A stretch of 64,000 bases of DNA from RGIG3178 sp964533965 (GTDB lineage: Bacteria; Bacillota; Clostridia; Christensenellales; QAND01), in NCBI GenBank assembly GCA_964533965.1, contig CAZHNN010000002.1, forward strand, positions 1-64,000. Direction: 5' to 3'. Below, one piece after another: positions 34,997 to 43,915 of the stretch. Position 1 is the first letter of the stretch, and each line of letters opens with the position of its first letter. A program made the translations under genes and the position numbers. Below the pieces are notes generated by a model. It saw only the letters and a program-made list of their open reading frames with translations. It did no database searches and had not been told where the DNA came from.

Positions 34997-36145
34997 ATGA
35001 AGAGAACTCTCAAACTCATCGGCTTGATCCTGACTGTTGCCATGGTATTTTCGCTCACCGCTTGCGGGACGACGAAGAATACGGGCACGATCAAGATCGG
35101 TAGCATCGGTCCCCTCACGGGCAGCTTGGCCGTGTACGGCACTGCAGTTGCCAATGCAGAAAAGCTTGCTGTTGAGGAAATCAACGCGGCAGGCGGCGTG
35201 CTCGGCGGGCGCAAACTTGAAGTTGTCTCTTATATGGACGACAAAAAGGATTCGACCGAAGCCGCCAATGCCTACAACAAGCTTGTAGGACAGGGTGTTG
35301 TCGCCATCCTCGGCTCCGTGACGTCCGGCGTTACCAGCGGTCTTGCCACGTTGGCTGAAAAGGATAAGATGTTGCTCCTGACCCCGACCGCAACCAACGA
35401 TGATGTCACCAAGGGCAAAACCTACGTATTTCGTGCATGCTATGCCGACTCCTATCAGAGCTCCATTGCAGCGAAGTTCTTGGCGCAGCAGGGCGTTAAG
35501 AAGGTTGCGATCCTGTATGCTTCCGGTGATGCATACTCCAGCGGAATGCGCGACGGCTTCAAAGTAGCGGCCGCTACACTTGGGCTCACCATCGTAAAAG
35601 AAGAGAGCTCCTCCTCAACCTCCGATACTGACTTCTCAACCCAGTTGACCAACATCAAAGCTTCCGGTGCAGAAGCGATCTTCGTCCCCTACTACTATGA
35701 TGCAGTCGGTCCGTACATCGTACCGCAAGCGCGTCAAGCGGGATTCACCGGAATGATGATCGGCGCCGATGGCTGGGATGGCACGGAAGGCACCATGATC
35801 AAGGGCAAAGAGAGCCTGTACAACAACACATTCTTCACCAACCACTATGCCGCTGACGATCCTGCTGCAAAAGTGCAGAAGTTCGTCTCCGCATACAAGG
35901 CAAAATACGGCGAAACCCCGAACGCCCTGGCGGCGCTGGGCTATGACTCCGTGTACATGCTCGCTCAGGCCATCAACGCGGCCGGCTCCGACAAGACCGC
36001 CGATATCGTAACGGCCATGAAGAAGCAGACCTTTGACATGGTAACGGGCAAGTTCACGTTGAATGCCGACAACACGCCCACCAAACCCTGCGCCATCATC
36101 GAATACAAGGACGGCAAGCTGGTTTGGAAGTCCACGGTACAATAA
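34997..36145 (+). CDS. livK: Branched-chain amino-acid ABC transporter substrate-binding lipoprotein
   Basis: A 382-residue periplasmic-binding-protein type I of the Leu/Ile/Val family. The leader is a lipoprotein signal with cysteine in FSLTAC. The mature N-terminus IKIGSIGPLTGSLAVYG is the family signature, and the ligand contacts typical of LivJ/LivK are in AILGSVTSGVTSGLA and the LTPTATND segment. AAGGAGGA precedes ATG 34997. It is the first gene of a complete livKHMGF operon and delivers substrate to LivHM at the membrane; exact specificity (branched-chain amino acids or a relative) is not readable. Confidence 0.92.
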   Translation: MKRTLKLIGLILTVAMVFSLTACGTTKNTGTIKIGSIGPLTGSLAVYGTAVANAEKLAVEEINAAGGVLGGRKLEVVSYMDDKKDSTEAANAYNKLVGQGVVAILGSVTSGVTSGLATLAEKDKMLLLTPTATNDDVTKGKTYVFRACYADSYQSSIAAKFLAQQGVKKVAILYASGDAYSSGMRDGFKVAAATLGLTIVKEESSSSTSDTDFSTQLTNIKASGAEAIFVPYYYDAVGPYIVPQARQAGFTGMMIGADGWDGTEGTMIKGKESLYNNTFFTNHYAADDPAAKVQKFVSAYKAKYGETPNALAALGYDSVYMLAQAINAAGSDKTADIVTAMKKQTFDMVTGKFTLNADNTPTKPCAIIEYKDGKLVWKSTVQ

Positions 36146-36255
36146 CTCATCCAAACAGAAGAAAAACGATTGCGACACGGGGTTCATCTTGGCCCCGTGT
36201 CGCTCCATGATTCGGCTGATTCGCAGCACACTTGATTAAAAGGGAGGACACAGCT

Positions 36256-37167
36256 TTGGGTGGCCTTATGCTATTCATCCAGCAAGTGATCAACGGACTC
36301 AAAGTTGGCAGCATCTATGCACTGATCGCGCTGGGATACACCATGGTATACGGCATCATCAGGCTCATCAACTTTGCGCACGGCGACTTCATCATGGTTG
36401 GTGGGTACACGCTCGTGTTCACCATCCCGCTCATGGTAAGCCTTGGCATGCCGGCCTGGATGTCCGTGATCATTGCGACAATCGTTTGTGCCATTGTGGG
36501 CGTTCTTGTCGAAAAGCTGGCATACAGCCCCGTTCGCAAACGTGGTAACAAGATGTCAACACTGATCACCGCGATCGCCATGAGCCTGTTTTTAGAAAAC
36601 CTCGCGCAGACGATCTTCGGCGCAAACCCCAAGAACGTCGGCACGATCTTCTCTATACCGAATATTTTGGGTTTCTCCGGCAACACCATCATCACCATCG
36701 TCATCGGAGTGCTGGTGATGATAGCGTTGACGCTGTTCGTCAACCATACGGCGATGGGCAAATCCATGCGCGCCGTGTCTGAAGACAAGGACGCATCGCT
36801 GATGATGGGCATAAACATCAACCGCACCATCTCCATCACCTTTGCGATCGGCTCCGGCTTGGCTGCGATCGCAGCGCTGATGTACTGCTCCCAATACCCT
36901 TCAGTCACCACCACCATGGGGTATATGCTGGGTTTGAAGGCGTTCATCGCAGCGGTTCTCGGAGGTATCGGCAGCCTTCCCGGCGCCATGTTGGGCGGCA
37001 TTGTGATCGGCCTAGTGGAAAGTCTTAGTAAGGCGTACAGCGCAGTGTTGACAGGTGGGCTCATCACGTCGGCATTTTCTGACGCAATCGTATTTGCTAT
37101 CTTGATTGTCGTACTTCTGGTCAAGCCCGCGGGCATCCTGGGCAAGAACGTCGGAGAGAAGGTGTAA
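36256..37167 (+). CDS. livH: Branched-chain amino-acid ABC transporter permease LivH
   Basis: A 303-residue integral membrane permease with about eight hydrophobic helices. Family motifs are GLKVGSIYALIALGYTMVYGIIRLINFAHGD at the N-terminus and AAVLGGIGSLPGAMLGGIVIGLVE in the ATPase-coupling loop. TTG at 36256 is chosen because AGGGAGGA ends seven bases before it; ATG 36268 is an alternative. It lies 110 bases after livK and three bases before livM. Confidence 0.92.
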   Translation: MGGLMLFIQQVINGLKVGSIYALIALGYTMVYGIIRLINFAHGDFIMVGGYTLVFTIPLMVSLGMPAWMSVIIATIVCAIVGVLVEKLAYSPVRKRGNKMSTLITAIAMSLFLENLAQTIFGANPKNVGTIFSIPNILGFSGNTIITIVIGVLVMIALTLFVNHTAMGKSMRAVSEDKDASLMMGININRTISITFAIGSGLAAIAALMYCSQYPSVTTTMGYMLGLKAFIAAVLGGIGSLPGAMLGGIVIGLVESLSKAYSAVLTGGLITSAFSDAIVFAILIVVLLVKPAGILGKNVGEKV

Positions 37168-37170
37168 GCG

Positions 37171-38247
37171 ATGACAGACCGTAAAACCATCAACAAGAAA
37201 ACGCTTACCGCTCTGATCGGTTTGCTTGCCGTCTTGGGGATTCTCGTTCTTCTCAAAGAAGGCGGCATCATCAATAACTACTACGGCAGCATCATCAACC
37301 AATGCTTCTATGCCATCCTGATGGTCACCTCTTTGAACATCGCGACGGGCTTCTTGGGTCAGATAGCGCTGGGACATGCGGGCTTCATGGCAATCGGCGC
37401 CTATTCGTCGGCGCTTTTGACCAAGGCGTTGATCCAGGCAGGCGTCTTTACCGACACAGGCGCTTCCGGCATCATCCTGTATCTGATCGCGATCGTCTTT
37501 GGCGCCATAATGGCCGGCGTCTTCGGCATGCTGGTAGGCATTCCGGCGCTCAGATTGCGCGGCGACTATCTGGCCATCATCACGCTTGGCTTTGGCGAGA
37601 TCATACGTGTCGTCATTCAGAATATCAAGTTCTTGGGCGGCAAGGGACTCTCACAGGGATCGGCTGGTCAGGCGCTCATCGGGATCGCCCGCTTTAATGA
37701 CAACTATATCATTTATGGCATCACGGTGATTTGTGTTGCAATTCTGTTTACGTTCGTTCGCTCCAAATACGGGCGGGCGATCACAGCCATCCGTGACGAC
37801 GACATTGCAGCCTCTTCCGTAGGCTTGAACACCACCTACTACAAGGTGCTGGCATTCACCATATCGGCCGTTTTTGCGGGCGTGGCGGGCGCCGTCTATG
37901 CACACAGGGGGTTGGGGACCATCCAGCCGGACGATTTCAACTTTTTGAAATCCACGGAGTATGTCATCATGGTCATCGTGGGTGGCATGGGCTCTCTGTC
38001 CGGTTCCGTTGTGGCAGCCATTGTGCTCTCGGTGTTGCCGGAGCTGCTTCGTTCCTTTGCCGAATACCGCATGCTGACCTACTCGGTGGTGCTGATCATC
38101 ATGATGATCTTCCGCCCCACCGGCATTTTCGGGCGTTATGAGTTCTCGCTGTACAATGCCTTAAAATGGCTCAGGCACCCGAAGTTCAACTTTAGAAAAA
38201 AAAAGATTGTAGAAGCGCCAAGCGAGGAGGGTGAACAAAATGGCTGA
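37171..38247 (+). CDS. livM: Branched-chain amino-acid ABC transporter permease LivM
   Basis: A 358-residue permease, the partner of LivH. It has about nine hydrophobic helices, the TGFLGQIALGHAGFMAIGAYSSALL signature early on, the GDYLAIITLGFGEIIR segment and the coupling loop GGMGSLSGSVVAA. A basic C-terminal tail faces the cytoplasm. It starts three bases after livH and its end overlaps livG by eight bases, as expected of a tightly coupled operon. Confidence 0.93.
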   Translation: MTDRKTINKKTLTALIGLLAVLGILVLLKEGGIINNYYGSIINQCFYAILMVTSLNIATGFLGQIALGHAGFMAIGAYSSALLTKALIQAGVFTDTGASGIILYLIAIVFGAIMAGVFGMLVGIPALRLRGDYLAIITLGFGEIIRVVIQNIKFLGGKGLSQGSAGQALIGIARFNDNYIIYGITVICVAILFTFVRSKYGRAITAIRDDDIAASSVGLNTTYYKVLAFTISAVFAGVAGAVYAHRGLGTIQPDDFNFLKSTEYVIMVIVGGMGSLSGSVVAAIVLSVLPELLRSFAEYRMLTYSVVLIIMMIFRPTGIFGRYEFSLYNALKWLRHPKFNFRKKKIVEAPSEEGEQNG

Positions 38248-39004
38248 ATCGATTCTATCCATCCGAAATCTTGGCATCTCCTTCGGCGGCTTAAAAGCCG
38301 TTTCAGGCTTTGATCTTGAAATAAACGAAGGCGAACTCATAGGCCTTATCGGTCCCAACGGCGCCGGCAAGACCACCGTCTTCAACCTGTTGACCGGCGT
38401 ATACCAGCCGACGGAAGGGGATATTTTCTTCCGCGGTACAAAGCTCAATGGTAAGAAGACGCACCAGATTGTAGCCGCGGGCATTGCGCGCACATTCCAG
38501 AACATCCGTCTGTTCAAGCAGATGACGGTATTGGAAAACGTAATCACCGCCTGCACCAAGGACATCCGCTATGGATTGTTCCAAACGTTCTTCCGCACCG
38601 GTTCGTATTTTACGACCGAGAAGGAACTCTATGATAACGCTATGGAACTTCTATCCTTGTTCGGATTGCAGGACAAGGCGGATTACATCGCCGCCAACCT
38701 TCCCTATGGGCAACAGCGCAAGCTTGAGATCGCACGCGCGCTTGCCACGAACATGAAGCTTCTGTTGCTGGATGAACCGGCAGCAGGCATGAACCCGACC
38801 GAGACGGCGGAGTTGTTGGAGAGCATCAAGCTGATCCGCGAAAAGTTCGGCATCGCCATCCTGCTCATTGAGCACGATATGAGCCTTGTGATGAATATCT
38901 GCGAGAAGATCATGGTGATCGACTACGGCATCCCGATCGCATTCGGGTCGCCATCCGAGATTGCCTGCGACCCCAAGGTCATCGCGGCCTATCTTGGCGA
39001 TTAG
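38240..39004 (+). CDS. livG: Branched-chain amino-acid ABC transporter ATPase LivG
   Basis: A 254-residue ABC ATPase. Walker A is GPNGAGKTT, the Q-loop region is ARTFQNIRLF, the signature appears as the LivG-type YGQQRKLEIARAL, Walker B is LLLLDEPAAGM, and the H-loop is IEHDMSLVM. The LivG style is also shown by its insertion after the Q-loop (MTVLENVITAC). ATG 38240 is preferred over an upstream GTG at 38231 since GAGGAGG precedes by ten bases. It pairs with LivF. Confidence 0.93.
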   Translation: MAESILSIRNLGISFGGLKAVSGFDLEINEGELIGLIGPNGAGKTTVFNLLTGVYQPTEGDIFFRGTKLNGKKTHQIVAAGIARTFQNIRLFKQMTVLENVITACTKDIRYGLFQTFFRTGSYFTTEKELYDNAMELLSLFGLQDKADYIAANLPYGQQRKLEIARALATNMKLLLLDEPAAGMNPTETAELLESIKLIREKFGIAILLIEHDMSLVMNICEKIMVIDYGIPIAFGSPSEIACDPKVIAAYLGD

Positions 39005-39014
39005 GAGGAGTACC

Positions 39015-39719
39015 ATGCTTACAATCAACAACCTACATGTCTCCTACGGCGCCATCCACGCCATCAAGGGCGTTTCGCTGCATGTCGAATCGGGCGAGAT
39101 CGTTTCGCTGATCGGTGCCAACGGCGCGGGAAAGACGACAATACTCAGAGCCATCTCCGGGTTGATCCCGGTGACGTCCGGCCAGATCGAATACAACGGC
39201 ATCAACCTTTTGAAGACCGATCCCAGCAAGATCATTTCGCTGGGCATGGCGCACGTGCTCGAAGGCCGCCATGTGTTTGCGCGCATGACGGTGCTGGAAA
39301 ACCTGGAAATGGGCGCGATGGTGTTGAAGAACAAAGCACAGGAGCAGGAGAACATAGAAAAAGTCTTCTCCTACTTCCCAAGGCTCAAGGAACGCGCTAA
39401 ACAGCTTGCCGGAACGCTTTCCGGCGGCGAACAGCAAATGTTGGCTACCGGACGCGCTTTGATGTGCAATCCGAAGATGATGCTGATGGACGAACCATCG
39501 ATGGGCCTTTCGCCGATCCTCGTAAAATCCATCTTCCAGATCATCGAAACGATGCATGCAGCCGGCATCACAATCCTGCTCGTTGAGCAGAACGCCAAGA
39601 TGGCGCTCTCCGTGTCGGACAGGGCGTACGTTTTGGAAACCGGGCACATCGCAATGGAAGGCAAAGCGTCCGACCTTCTCGAGGACGACCGGATCCGCAA
39701 GGCGTATCTGGGCGCATAG
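39015..39719 (+). CDS. livF: Branched-chain amino-acid ABC transporter ATPase LivF
   Basis: A 234-residue ABC ATPase. Walker A is GANGAGKTT, the signature is LSGGEQQML, Walker B is MMLMDEPSMGLSP, and the H-loop is VEQNAKMAL; VLEGRHVFARMTVLENLEMGA is typical of LivF. AGGAGGAG precedes the ATG. It is the last gene of the liv operon and ends about 135 bases before a bidirectional terminator. Confidence 0.94.
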   Translation: MLTINNLHVSYGAIHAIKGVSLHVESGEIVSLIGANGAGKTTILRAISGLIPVTSGQIEYNGINLLKTDPSKIISLGMAHVLEGRHVFARMTVLENLEMGAMVLKNKAQEQENIEKVFSYFPRLKERAKQLAGTLSGGEQQMLATGRALMCNPKMMLMDEPSMGLSPILVKSIFQIIETMHAAGITILLVEQNAKMALSVSDRAYVLETGHIAMEGKASDLLEDDRIRKAYLGA

Positions 39720-39854
39720 CGCCTTTCACTGGAACCCTGATGATTTCCAGCGAGTAGGATACGGCTTCGCGTACTTTGTTACAAATCCACCGCACATGCC
39801 AAAAGAGTGGCTTTTGGCGCATGTCACCTTGAATGAGTTTGATAGGATGCATAC

Positions 39855-39886
39855 AAAGAGCCCTGTTTTTTAGGCAGGGCTCTTTA
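39855..39886. terminator. Bidirectional intrinsic terminator
   Basis: AAAGAGCCCTG and CAGGGCTCTTT form an 11-bp stem with a short loop between the end of the liv operon and the convergent SEDS-like gene. Confidence 0.85.
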
Positions 39887-39907
39887 CTGTATAACTGTAT
39901 TGCCGCT

Positions 39908-41242
39908 TTACGTTCTAACGGACCGTTTAAAGAGGGCGGTTTTACCCACATGGGTATTGATTATCCCTTTCCATGGTACGGCATTCTTATCCTTTACGAC
40001 ATCCCCGGTCCGGAACACCGAGAGCATCAGGCCGATAAGCGCAGCGTTGAGAACGGTCAGCGTATTGCCGTAGGACAAAAACGGCAGGTGAAGGCGGCCA
40101 ATGGGAAGAAGGAACAACGTGGTGGCAACGCTTACGATTTGCAATGCGAATGTGATTAGGACGGCTGCCGACACCATCATGCCCAGGCTGCTCTTTTGCT
40201 TCAAATAGCGCCGAAGACCTTTGACGATGAAGAAGATCAGCACACCCATAAGGAGGATGAAGGCGATCCATCCAAACCGAATTATCACATAGTACAACAT
40301 GTTGTCTCTTCCCCCGGGGATTTGCGTCGTCATTTCTTCCATCGGTTGTTCAGGGATGTACCCCCACCCGAACAGTTTTGCCCCAGCATACATATACGAC
40401 ATAAATCCATCGACCTTAATATCCCAATAAAAGAACCTCGTCGCGTACCAAAACGGGATGATGGCCAGGATCAAGATCAGCAGGAACCCATATCGTCTTT
40501 TTACGATGAACCACCCTTTTGCGTTCGCAAGGCATAAAATTGCGACGCCGGATAGGATAAAACGCAGATAGACCAACGAAGATGAGGGCGATAAGTAGGG
40601 TGATATGGCCGGTATCTTCAGCACAATGCAGGCCAGCAACACAAAGGCCAGTTCACACAAGAGGATGCCCAGGTATTTTTTGTTCCGCATGGCGTATACG
40701 AATGCCGCAAAGCCCAGCGGGAACAGCAGCGAGCTATAATCGGCAAAGACGGCCTTGCCGTACACCCGATCCGGAAGAAGCAAAAATGCTACCGGTATCG
40801 CCGCTATGAGGAAGAACACGGTTTTCGGGTATTTGCCCAAAAGGGTGAAATCTGCAAAATAGGCGGCGGCTAAGGCCCCAAGGCCCAAAACGGTGCAGGT
40901 GATCTGCTGCAGCACCGTCCAACGGCTGTCTCCATTTGCGACTGCCATCAACCGGATGACAAGGCCTATTACCAGCAGGGCAGCCGCGATACACAGCATA
41001 TCCCATTGAGGCCTTGGCCTGTGCGTACGGTCGAGCTGCAGACCTACGGCGACAGGGTCGCCCATCTCTTCTATCGCGTGCCCGGTTGCGGCGGCTTCTT
41101 CTTCACCATTGGCAATGTACGTGTCCCTCTGGTCCGCGATGTGGTTTTCGAGCTCTTCACTGGTCTCGGCGTGGGCTTTTTTCCAACGGATCTGGTTGCA
41201 AACAGTCCTGGTGTATTCCTTGATGTTGTCAAGCGATTGCAT
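39908..41242 (-). CDS. SEDS (FtsW/RodA/SpoVE-like) membrane protein with N-terminal permease-prefix domain, copy 1
   Basis: A 444-residue protein. The first ~75 residues are a soluble helical domain (CNQIRWKKAHAETSEELENH, then DQRDTYIANGEEEAAATGHA and LDRTHRP) of the type placed before permeases controlled by PadR regulators. About ten hydrophobic helices follow. The last 130 residues read like SEDS glycosyltransferases: RDNMLYYVIIRFGW puts an aspartate ten residues before FGW, where RodA has its catalytic aspartate, and LPFLSYGNT...LIGLMLSVFR matches the SEDS C-terminus. ATG 41242 has GGAGG eight bases upstream and overlaps padR by 14 bases. It is a paralog of the gene at 62289. Polymerase activity is inferred. 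Confidence 0.7.
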   Translation of the reverse strand: MQSLDNIKEYTRTVCNQIRWKKAHAETSEELENHIADQRDTYIANGEEEAAATGHAIEEMGDPVAVGLQLDRTHRPRPQWDMLCIAAALLVIGLVIRLMAVANGDSRWTVLQQITCTVLGLGALAAAYFADFTLLGKYPKTVFFLIAAIPVAFLLLPDRVYGKAVFADYSSLLFPLGFAAFVYAMRNKKYLGILLCELAFVLLACIVLKIPAISPYLSPSSSLVYLRFILSGVAILCLANAKGWFIVKRRYGFLLILILAIIPFWYATRFFYWDIKVDGFMSYMYAGAKLFGWGYIPEQPMEEMTTQIPGGRDNMLYYVIIRFGWIAFILLMGVLIFFIVKGLRRYLKQKSSLGMMVSAAVLITFALQIVSVATTLFLLPIGRLHLPFLSYGNTLTVLNAALIGLMLSVFRTGDVVKDKNAVPWKGIINTHVGKTALFKRSVRT

Positions 41243-41576
41243 TGCATACACCTCCGCCCAGAACCTTGTCGACCGCCTTGGAAAACGCAGTCCACTCTGC
41301 CTGCTGATCTATGAGCAGCTTTTTTCCTTTGTCCGTAAGATGATAGTATTTCCTGACCCTCGCGCTGTCGGCAACGCTGTCGTAGGAACTGACGATGCCA
41401 TCCTTTTCAAGGCCGTGCAATATCGGGTACAGCGTTCCGGCCTTTAAACTGAAGGTGTCGTCCGATCGCCTTAAAAGCTCCTCGATCATCTGATACCCGT
41501 ACATATCATTGTCCTCGAGCAGCTTCATGATCAGCATCGTCGTGCTGCCCGTCAGCAGTCCTTTGTCGCCTGCCAT
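41229..41576 (-). CDS. PadR family transcriptional regulator, SEDS module 1
   Basis: A 115-residue regulator. The PadR winged-helix motif is MYGYQMIEELLRRSDDTFSLKAGTLYPILHGLEKDGIV (residues about 25-62), followed by the wing RKYYHLTDKGKKLL and a short C-terminal dimer helix. The protein is nearly identical in layout to the PadR at 61955. It is the first gene of a two-gene unit; the SEDS-like gene starts inside its end. Two direct repeats cover its promoter, indicating autoregulation. Confidence 0.93.
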   Translation of the reverse strand: MAGDKGLLTGSTTMLIMKLLEDNDMYGYQMIEELLRRSDDTFSLKAGTLYPILHGLEKDGIVSSYDSVADSARVRKYYHLTDKGKKLLIDQQAEWTAFSKAVDKVLGGGVCNAIA

Positions 41577-41587
41577 GCCGCACCTCC

Positions 41588-41638
41588 TATATATCGATTA
41601 TCTATATATAATATATATCGACTATCTATATATGTCAA
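41588..41638 (-). promoter_or_regulatory. Promoter with two PadR-type direct repeats, module 1
   Basis: On the reverse strand TTGACA (41638-41633) and TATATT (41615-41610) are 17 bases apart. A 22-base sequence occurs twice with a single change: TATATATCGATTATCTATATAT at 41588-41609 and its copy at 41612-41633. One copy fills the spacer and the other lies just after the -10 box, so a bound repressor would cover the whole promoter. Confidence 0.8.
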
Positions 41639-41864
41639 GAGCAGACCGTGACTCTTTTGAACACCTCCGGAATTTAATTCTGTATCTTGGCTCCACCTTC
41701 TGCGAATGGACACCATATCCATATCAGAATTCATGCTGCAACCTCCAGTCATAGGTTTTGAAAATGGCACAGTATTGCTTCTCCGTCATACCTCTTTCAA
41801 CCCACCTGTACCTATTTTCACGACACGATCCAAGTTAGCATTTTGATAATATTTCGAAATCTAT

Positions 41865-41893
41865 TTGAAATAGTTTCGTAATTGTAGTATGAT
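41865..41893 (+). promoter_or_regulatory. Promoter of the SH3-EEP gene with inverted repeat
   Basis: TTGAAA (41865-41870) and TATGAT (41888-41893) are 17 bases apart. An imperfect inverted repeat, CGAAATCTATTT and AAATAGTTTCG (41854-41878), surrounds the -35 box and may be an operator. The start codon is about 80 bases downstream. Confidence 0.65.
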
Positions 41894-41974
41894 GGCAATA
41901 CCCTAACGGACAAACCGTTTTCAACGGGTACAAATGACCGGCTTTGTTCCGGGCAATTGATAAGGGGAGCGCAA

Positions 41975-43426
41975 ATGAAAAAGGCAGCAAAGATTTTCCT
42001 AATTTGCATCGCTTTGTTGTTGTGCAGCTCTGTTCTGCCATTGTCCCAAAGCACCGCCTATGCCCAGAGTTTCGACAAAGGACAGATTATTGGATCCAAT
42101 GTCACCATGCGCAAGGAAGCAAATTCCAACAGCGCCGTCATCTGCAAACTGGCCAAAGGCACTGTCGTCAACATCCTTCAGCTCAATGTAAACGCACAAT
42201 GGGACAAGATCGAATACAACGGCAAGACAGGCTATGTCAACAGGGTATACGTTTGCTTCGATCCTTCTTTGGACCAATACAACCTCAGCTATACGGGCAC
42301 CGTCACCAACTGCAGCAAATACGTTACGCTTCGGAGCTCACCATCCACCGGCGCGTCGCCCTTGGGCACCGCCATTAAGGGCGCAAGGCTAACGGTGCTT
42401 AAATACAACTATGTCAACGGCTGGCATCAGGTCGGTATCAACGGCAAAATCGCATATGTCGCTTCCAAATACCTCAATGTGCTGCCCAATGTGGACGACA
42501 CACAGCTATCAAGCCTCACCGTTAGCGGCGGCACGCTTTCCCCCGCTTTTTCTCCTTCTGAATACGGCTATGTCGTAGATACCACCAAAGCCAGCGTTAC
42601 GATTAAGGCCAAGGCGAACAGCGGCGTGAAGATTGATATCAACGGCACAGGCAGCAGCAGCGCTACCATAAGCGTCCCCTCCGGCGGCATGAAGACGGTG
42701 CGCATCAAACTAAACGGGGCTACCCGTTATTCGCTGTACATCACGCGCAACCTGCTCACCGTTGGCACCTGGAACATCAAGCGCGGCGATGGTAACCTGC
42801 CGATGCAAGGAAGGCTTGTAAACAATCAGCAACCGGATATCCTGGCTGTTCAGGAAGCGTATCAGGACTATACCGCCAGCAACGTCGTGGACAACCTGGC
42901 GAGCCTGAAAACCTCCAATATGCCCTATACCAAGTTCTCTTCAACCATCAATTATTCCAGCGGAGCACAATTCGGCATCGGCATCCTCTCACATTACGGC
43001 ATAAGCGGCGTCAAGACATACCAGCTTGATAGCGGCGGATACGAGCAGCGCATCCTCTTGAAGACGGTCGTTACCGTAAACGGAAAAAAGGTTTCGGTGT
43101 ACAATACCCATTTCACCTATCAAACCGCAGAGGTGCGCGCCAAGCAATTTGCCGAAGTGCTCTCGATCATGAAGAAGGATACGAACAAATACAAGATGCT
43201 CTTCGGGGATTTCAACGCAAAGGAAGACGAGTTCTCCGTGTTTAGCGGCTATACGGTCATCAACACCAGCGATACCAACTTCGTGGATTACTTTGGGAAC
43301 AGCTTCCGTAACATCGTGATCGACAACATCATCGTGACCAGGAACATCAAAGTCGTCAACACACGCGCGATACAGACGTCGCTGTCCGACCATAACCCGG
43401 TGTTCGCATACCTAGTGCTGAAGTGA
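41975..43426 (+). CDS. Secreted SH3-SH3-cadherin-like-endonuclease/phosphatase protein
   Basis: A 483-residue secreted protein with four domains after a signal peptide (cleavage near AYAQS). Two bacterial SH3 domains follow (VTMRKEANSNSAVICKL and YVTLRSSPSTGASPLGTA starts), then a cadherin-like beta-sandwich (LSSLTVSGGTLSPAFSPSEYGYVV), then an endonuclease/exonuclease/phosphatase domain from about residue 250. The last has GTWNIKRG, LAVQEAYQ, NTHFTY, FGDFNAKED and a final SDHNPVFAY, which supply the metal and catalytic residues of the DNase I-like fold. It may bind the wall through SH3 and cleave nucleic acid or phosphodiesters outside; the substrate is unknown. Confidence 0.85.
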   Translation: MKKAAKIFLICIALLLCSSVLPLSQSTAYAQSFDKGQIIGSNVTMRKEANSNSAVICKLAKGTVVNILQLNVNAQWDKIEYNGKTGYVNRVYVCFDPSLDQYNLSYTGTVTNCSKYVTLRSSPSTGASPLGTAIKGARLTVLKYNYVNGWHQVGINGKIAYVASKYLNVLPNVDDTQLSSLTVSGGTLSPAFSPSEYGYVVDTTKASVTIKAKANSGVKIDINGTGSSSATISVPSGGMKTVRIKLNGATRYSLYITRNLLTVGTWNIKRGDGNLPMQGRLVNNQQPDILAVQEAYQDYTASNVVDNLASLKTSNMPYTKFSSTINYSSGAQFGIGILSHYGISGVKTYQLDSGGYEQRILLKTVVTVNGKKVSVYNTHFTYQTAEVRAKQFAEVLSIMKKDTNKYKMLFGDFNAKEDEFSVFSGYTVINTSDTNFVDYFGNSFRNIVIDNIIVTRNIKVVNTRAIQTSLSDHNPVFAYLVLK

Positions 43427-43451
43427 ACTTTTTTGTCAGAGCAAAGAACTT

Positions 43452-43493
43452 AAAAAGCGGAACGGAGTAATCCGTTCCGCTTTCTTTTTATTA
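43452..43493. terminator. Bidirectional intrinsic terminator
   Basis: AAAGCGGAACGGA (43454-43466) and TCCGTTCCGCTTT (43471-43483) form a 13-bp perfect stem with CTTTTTAT after it, between convergent genes. Confidence 0.88.
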
Positions 43494-43526
43494 TAGGTGA
43501 AACCTTACCCGTCAGAAACGGAGTTT

Positions 43527-43847
43527 TTAGCGCACCACGACCGCCGTGCCGGAGGCGTTTACCATCAGCATGCTGCCATTGCTGCCCAATACCTCATAAT
43601 CCAAATCCACGCCTACAACGGCGTTGGCGCCAAGCGCCTGCGCGCGGCGCACCATCTCGTCCAAGGCAGCCTGCCTTGCCAACATCAACTCTTCCTCGTA
43701 GGAGCCGGAGCGTCCGCCTAAAAAATTCGTGATGCCCGCTGCGATGTCGCGGATGAAATCCACACCATTGATCACTTCCCCGCAGACGATTCCCCTGTAT
43801 TCCACAATGGTCTTTCCTTCGATTCCCGGTGTTGTTGTAACGATCAT
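43527..43847 (-). CDS. YbjQ-family (UPF0145) protein
   Basis: A 106-residue protein of the YbjQ/heavy-metal-binding-domain-like family, known as pentameric rings of unclear function. The signature parts are TTTPGIEGKTIVEYRGIVCGE, FLGGRSGSYEEEL, then ARQAALDEMVRRAQALGANAVVGVDLDYE and a C-terminal strand MVNASGTAVVV. The start at 43847 follows GGAGGGTG. It is a single gene. Confidence 0.9.
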   Translation of the reverse strand: MIVTTTPGIEGKTIVEYRGIVCGEVINGVDFIRDIAAGITNFLGGRSGSYEEELMLARQAALDEMVRRAQALGANAVVGVDLDYEVLGSNGSMLMVNASGTAVVVR

Positions 43848-43915
43848 GATACACCCTCCTTGCTGATTCATTCTACCATACGGTGCGCAGCGCGGCACGT
43901 GTATCCTAAAAATCG

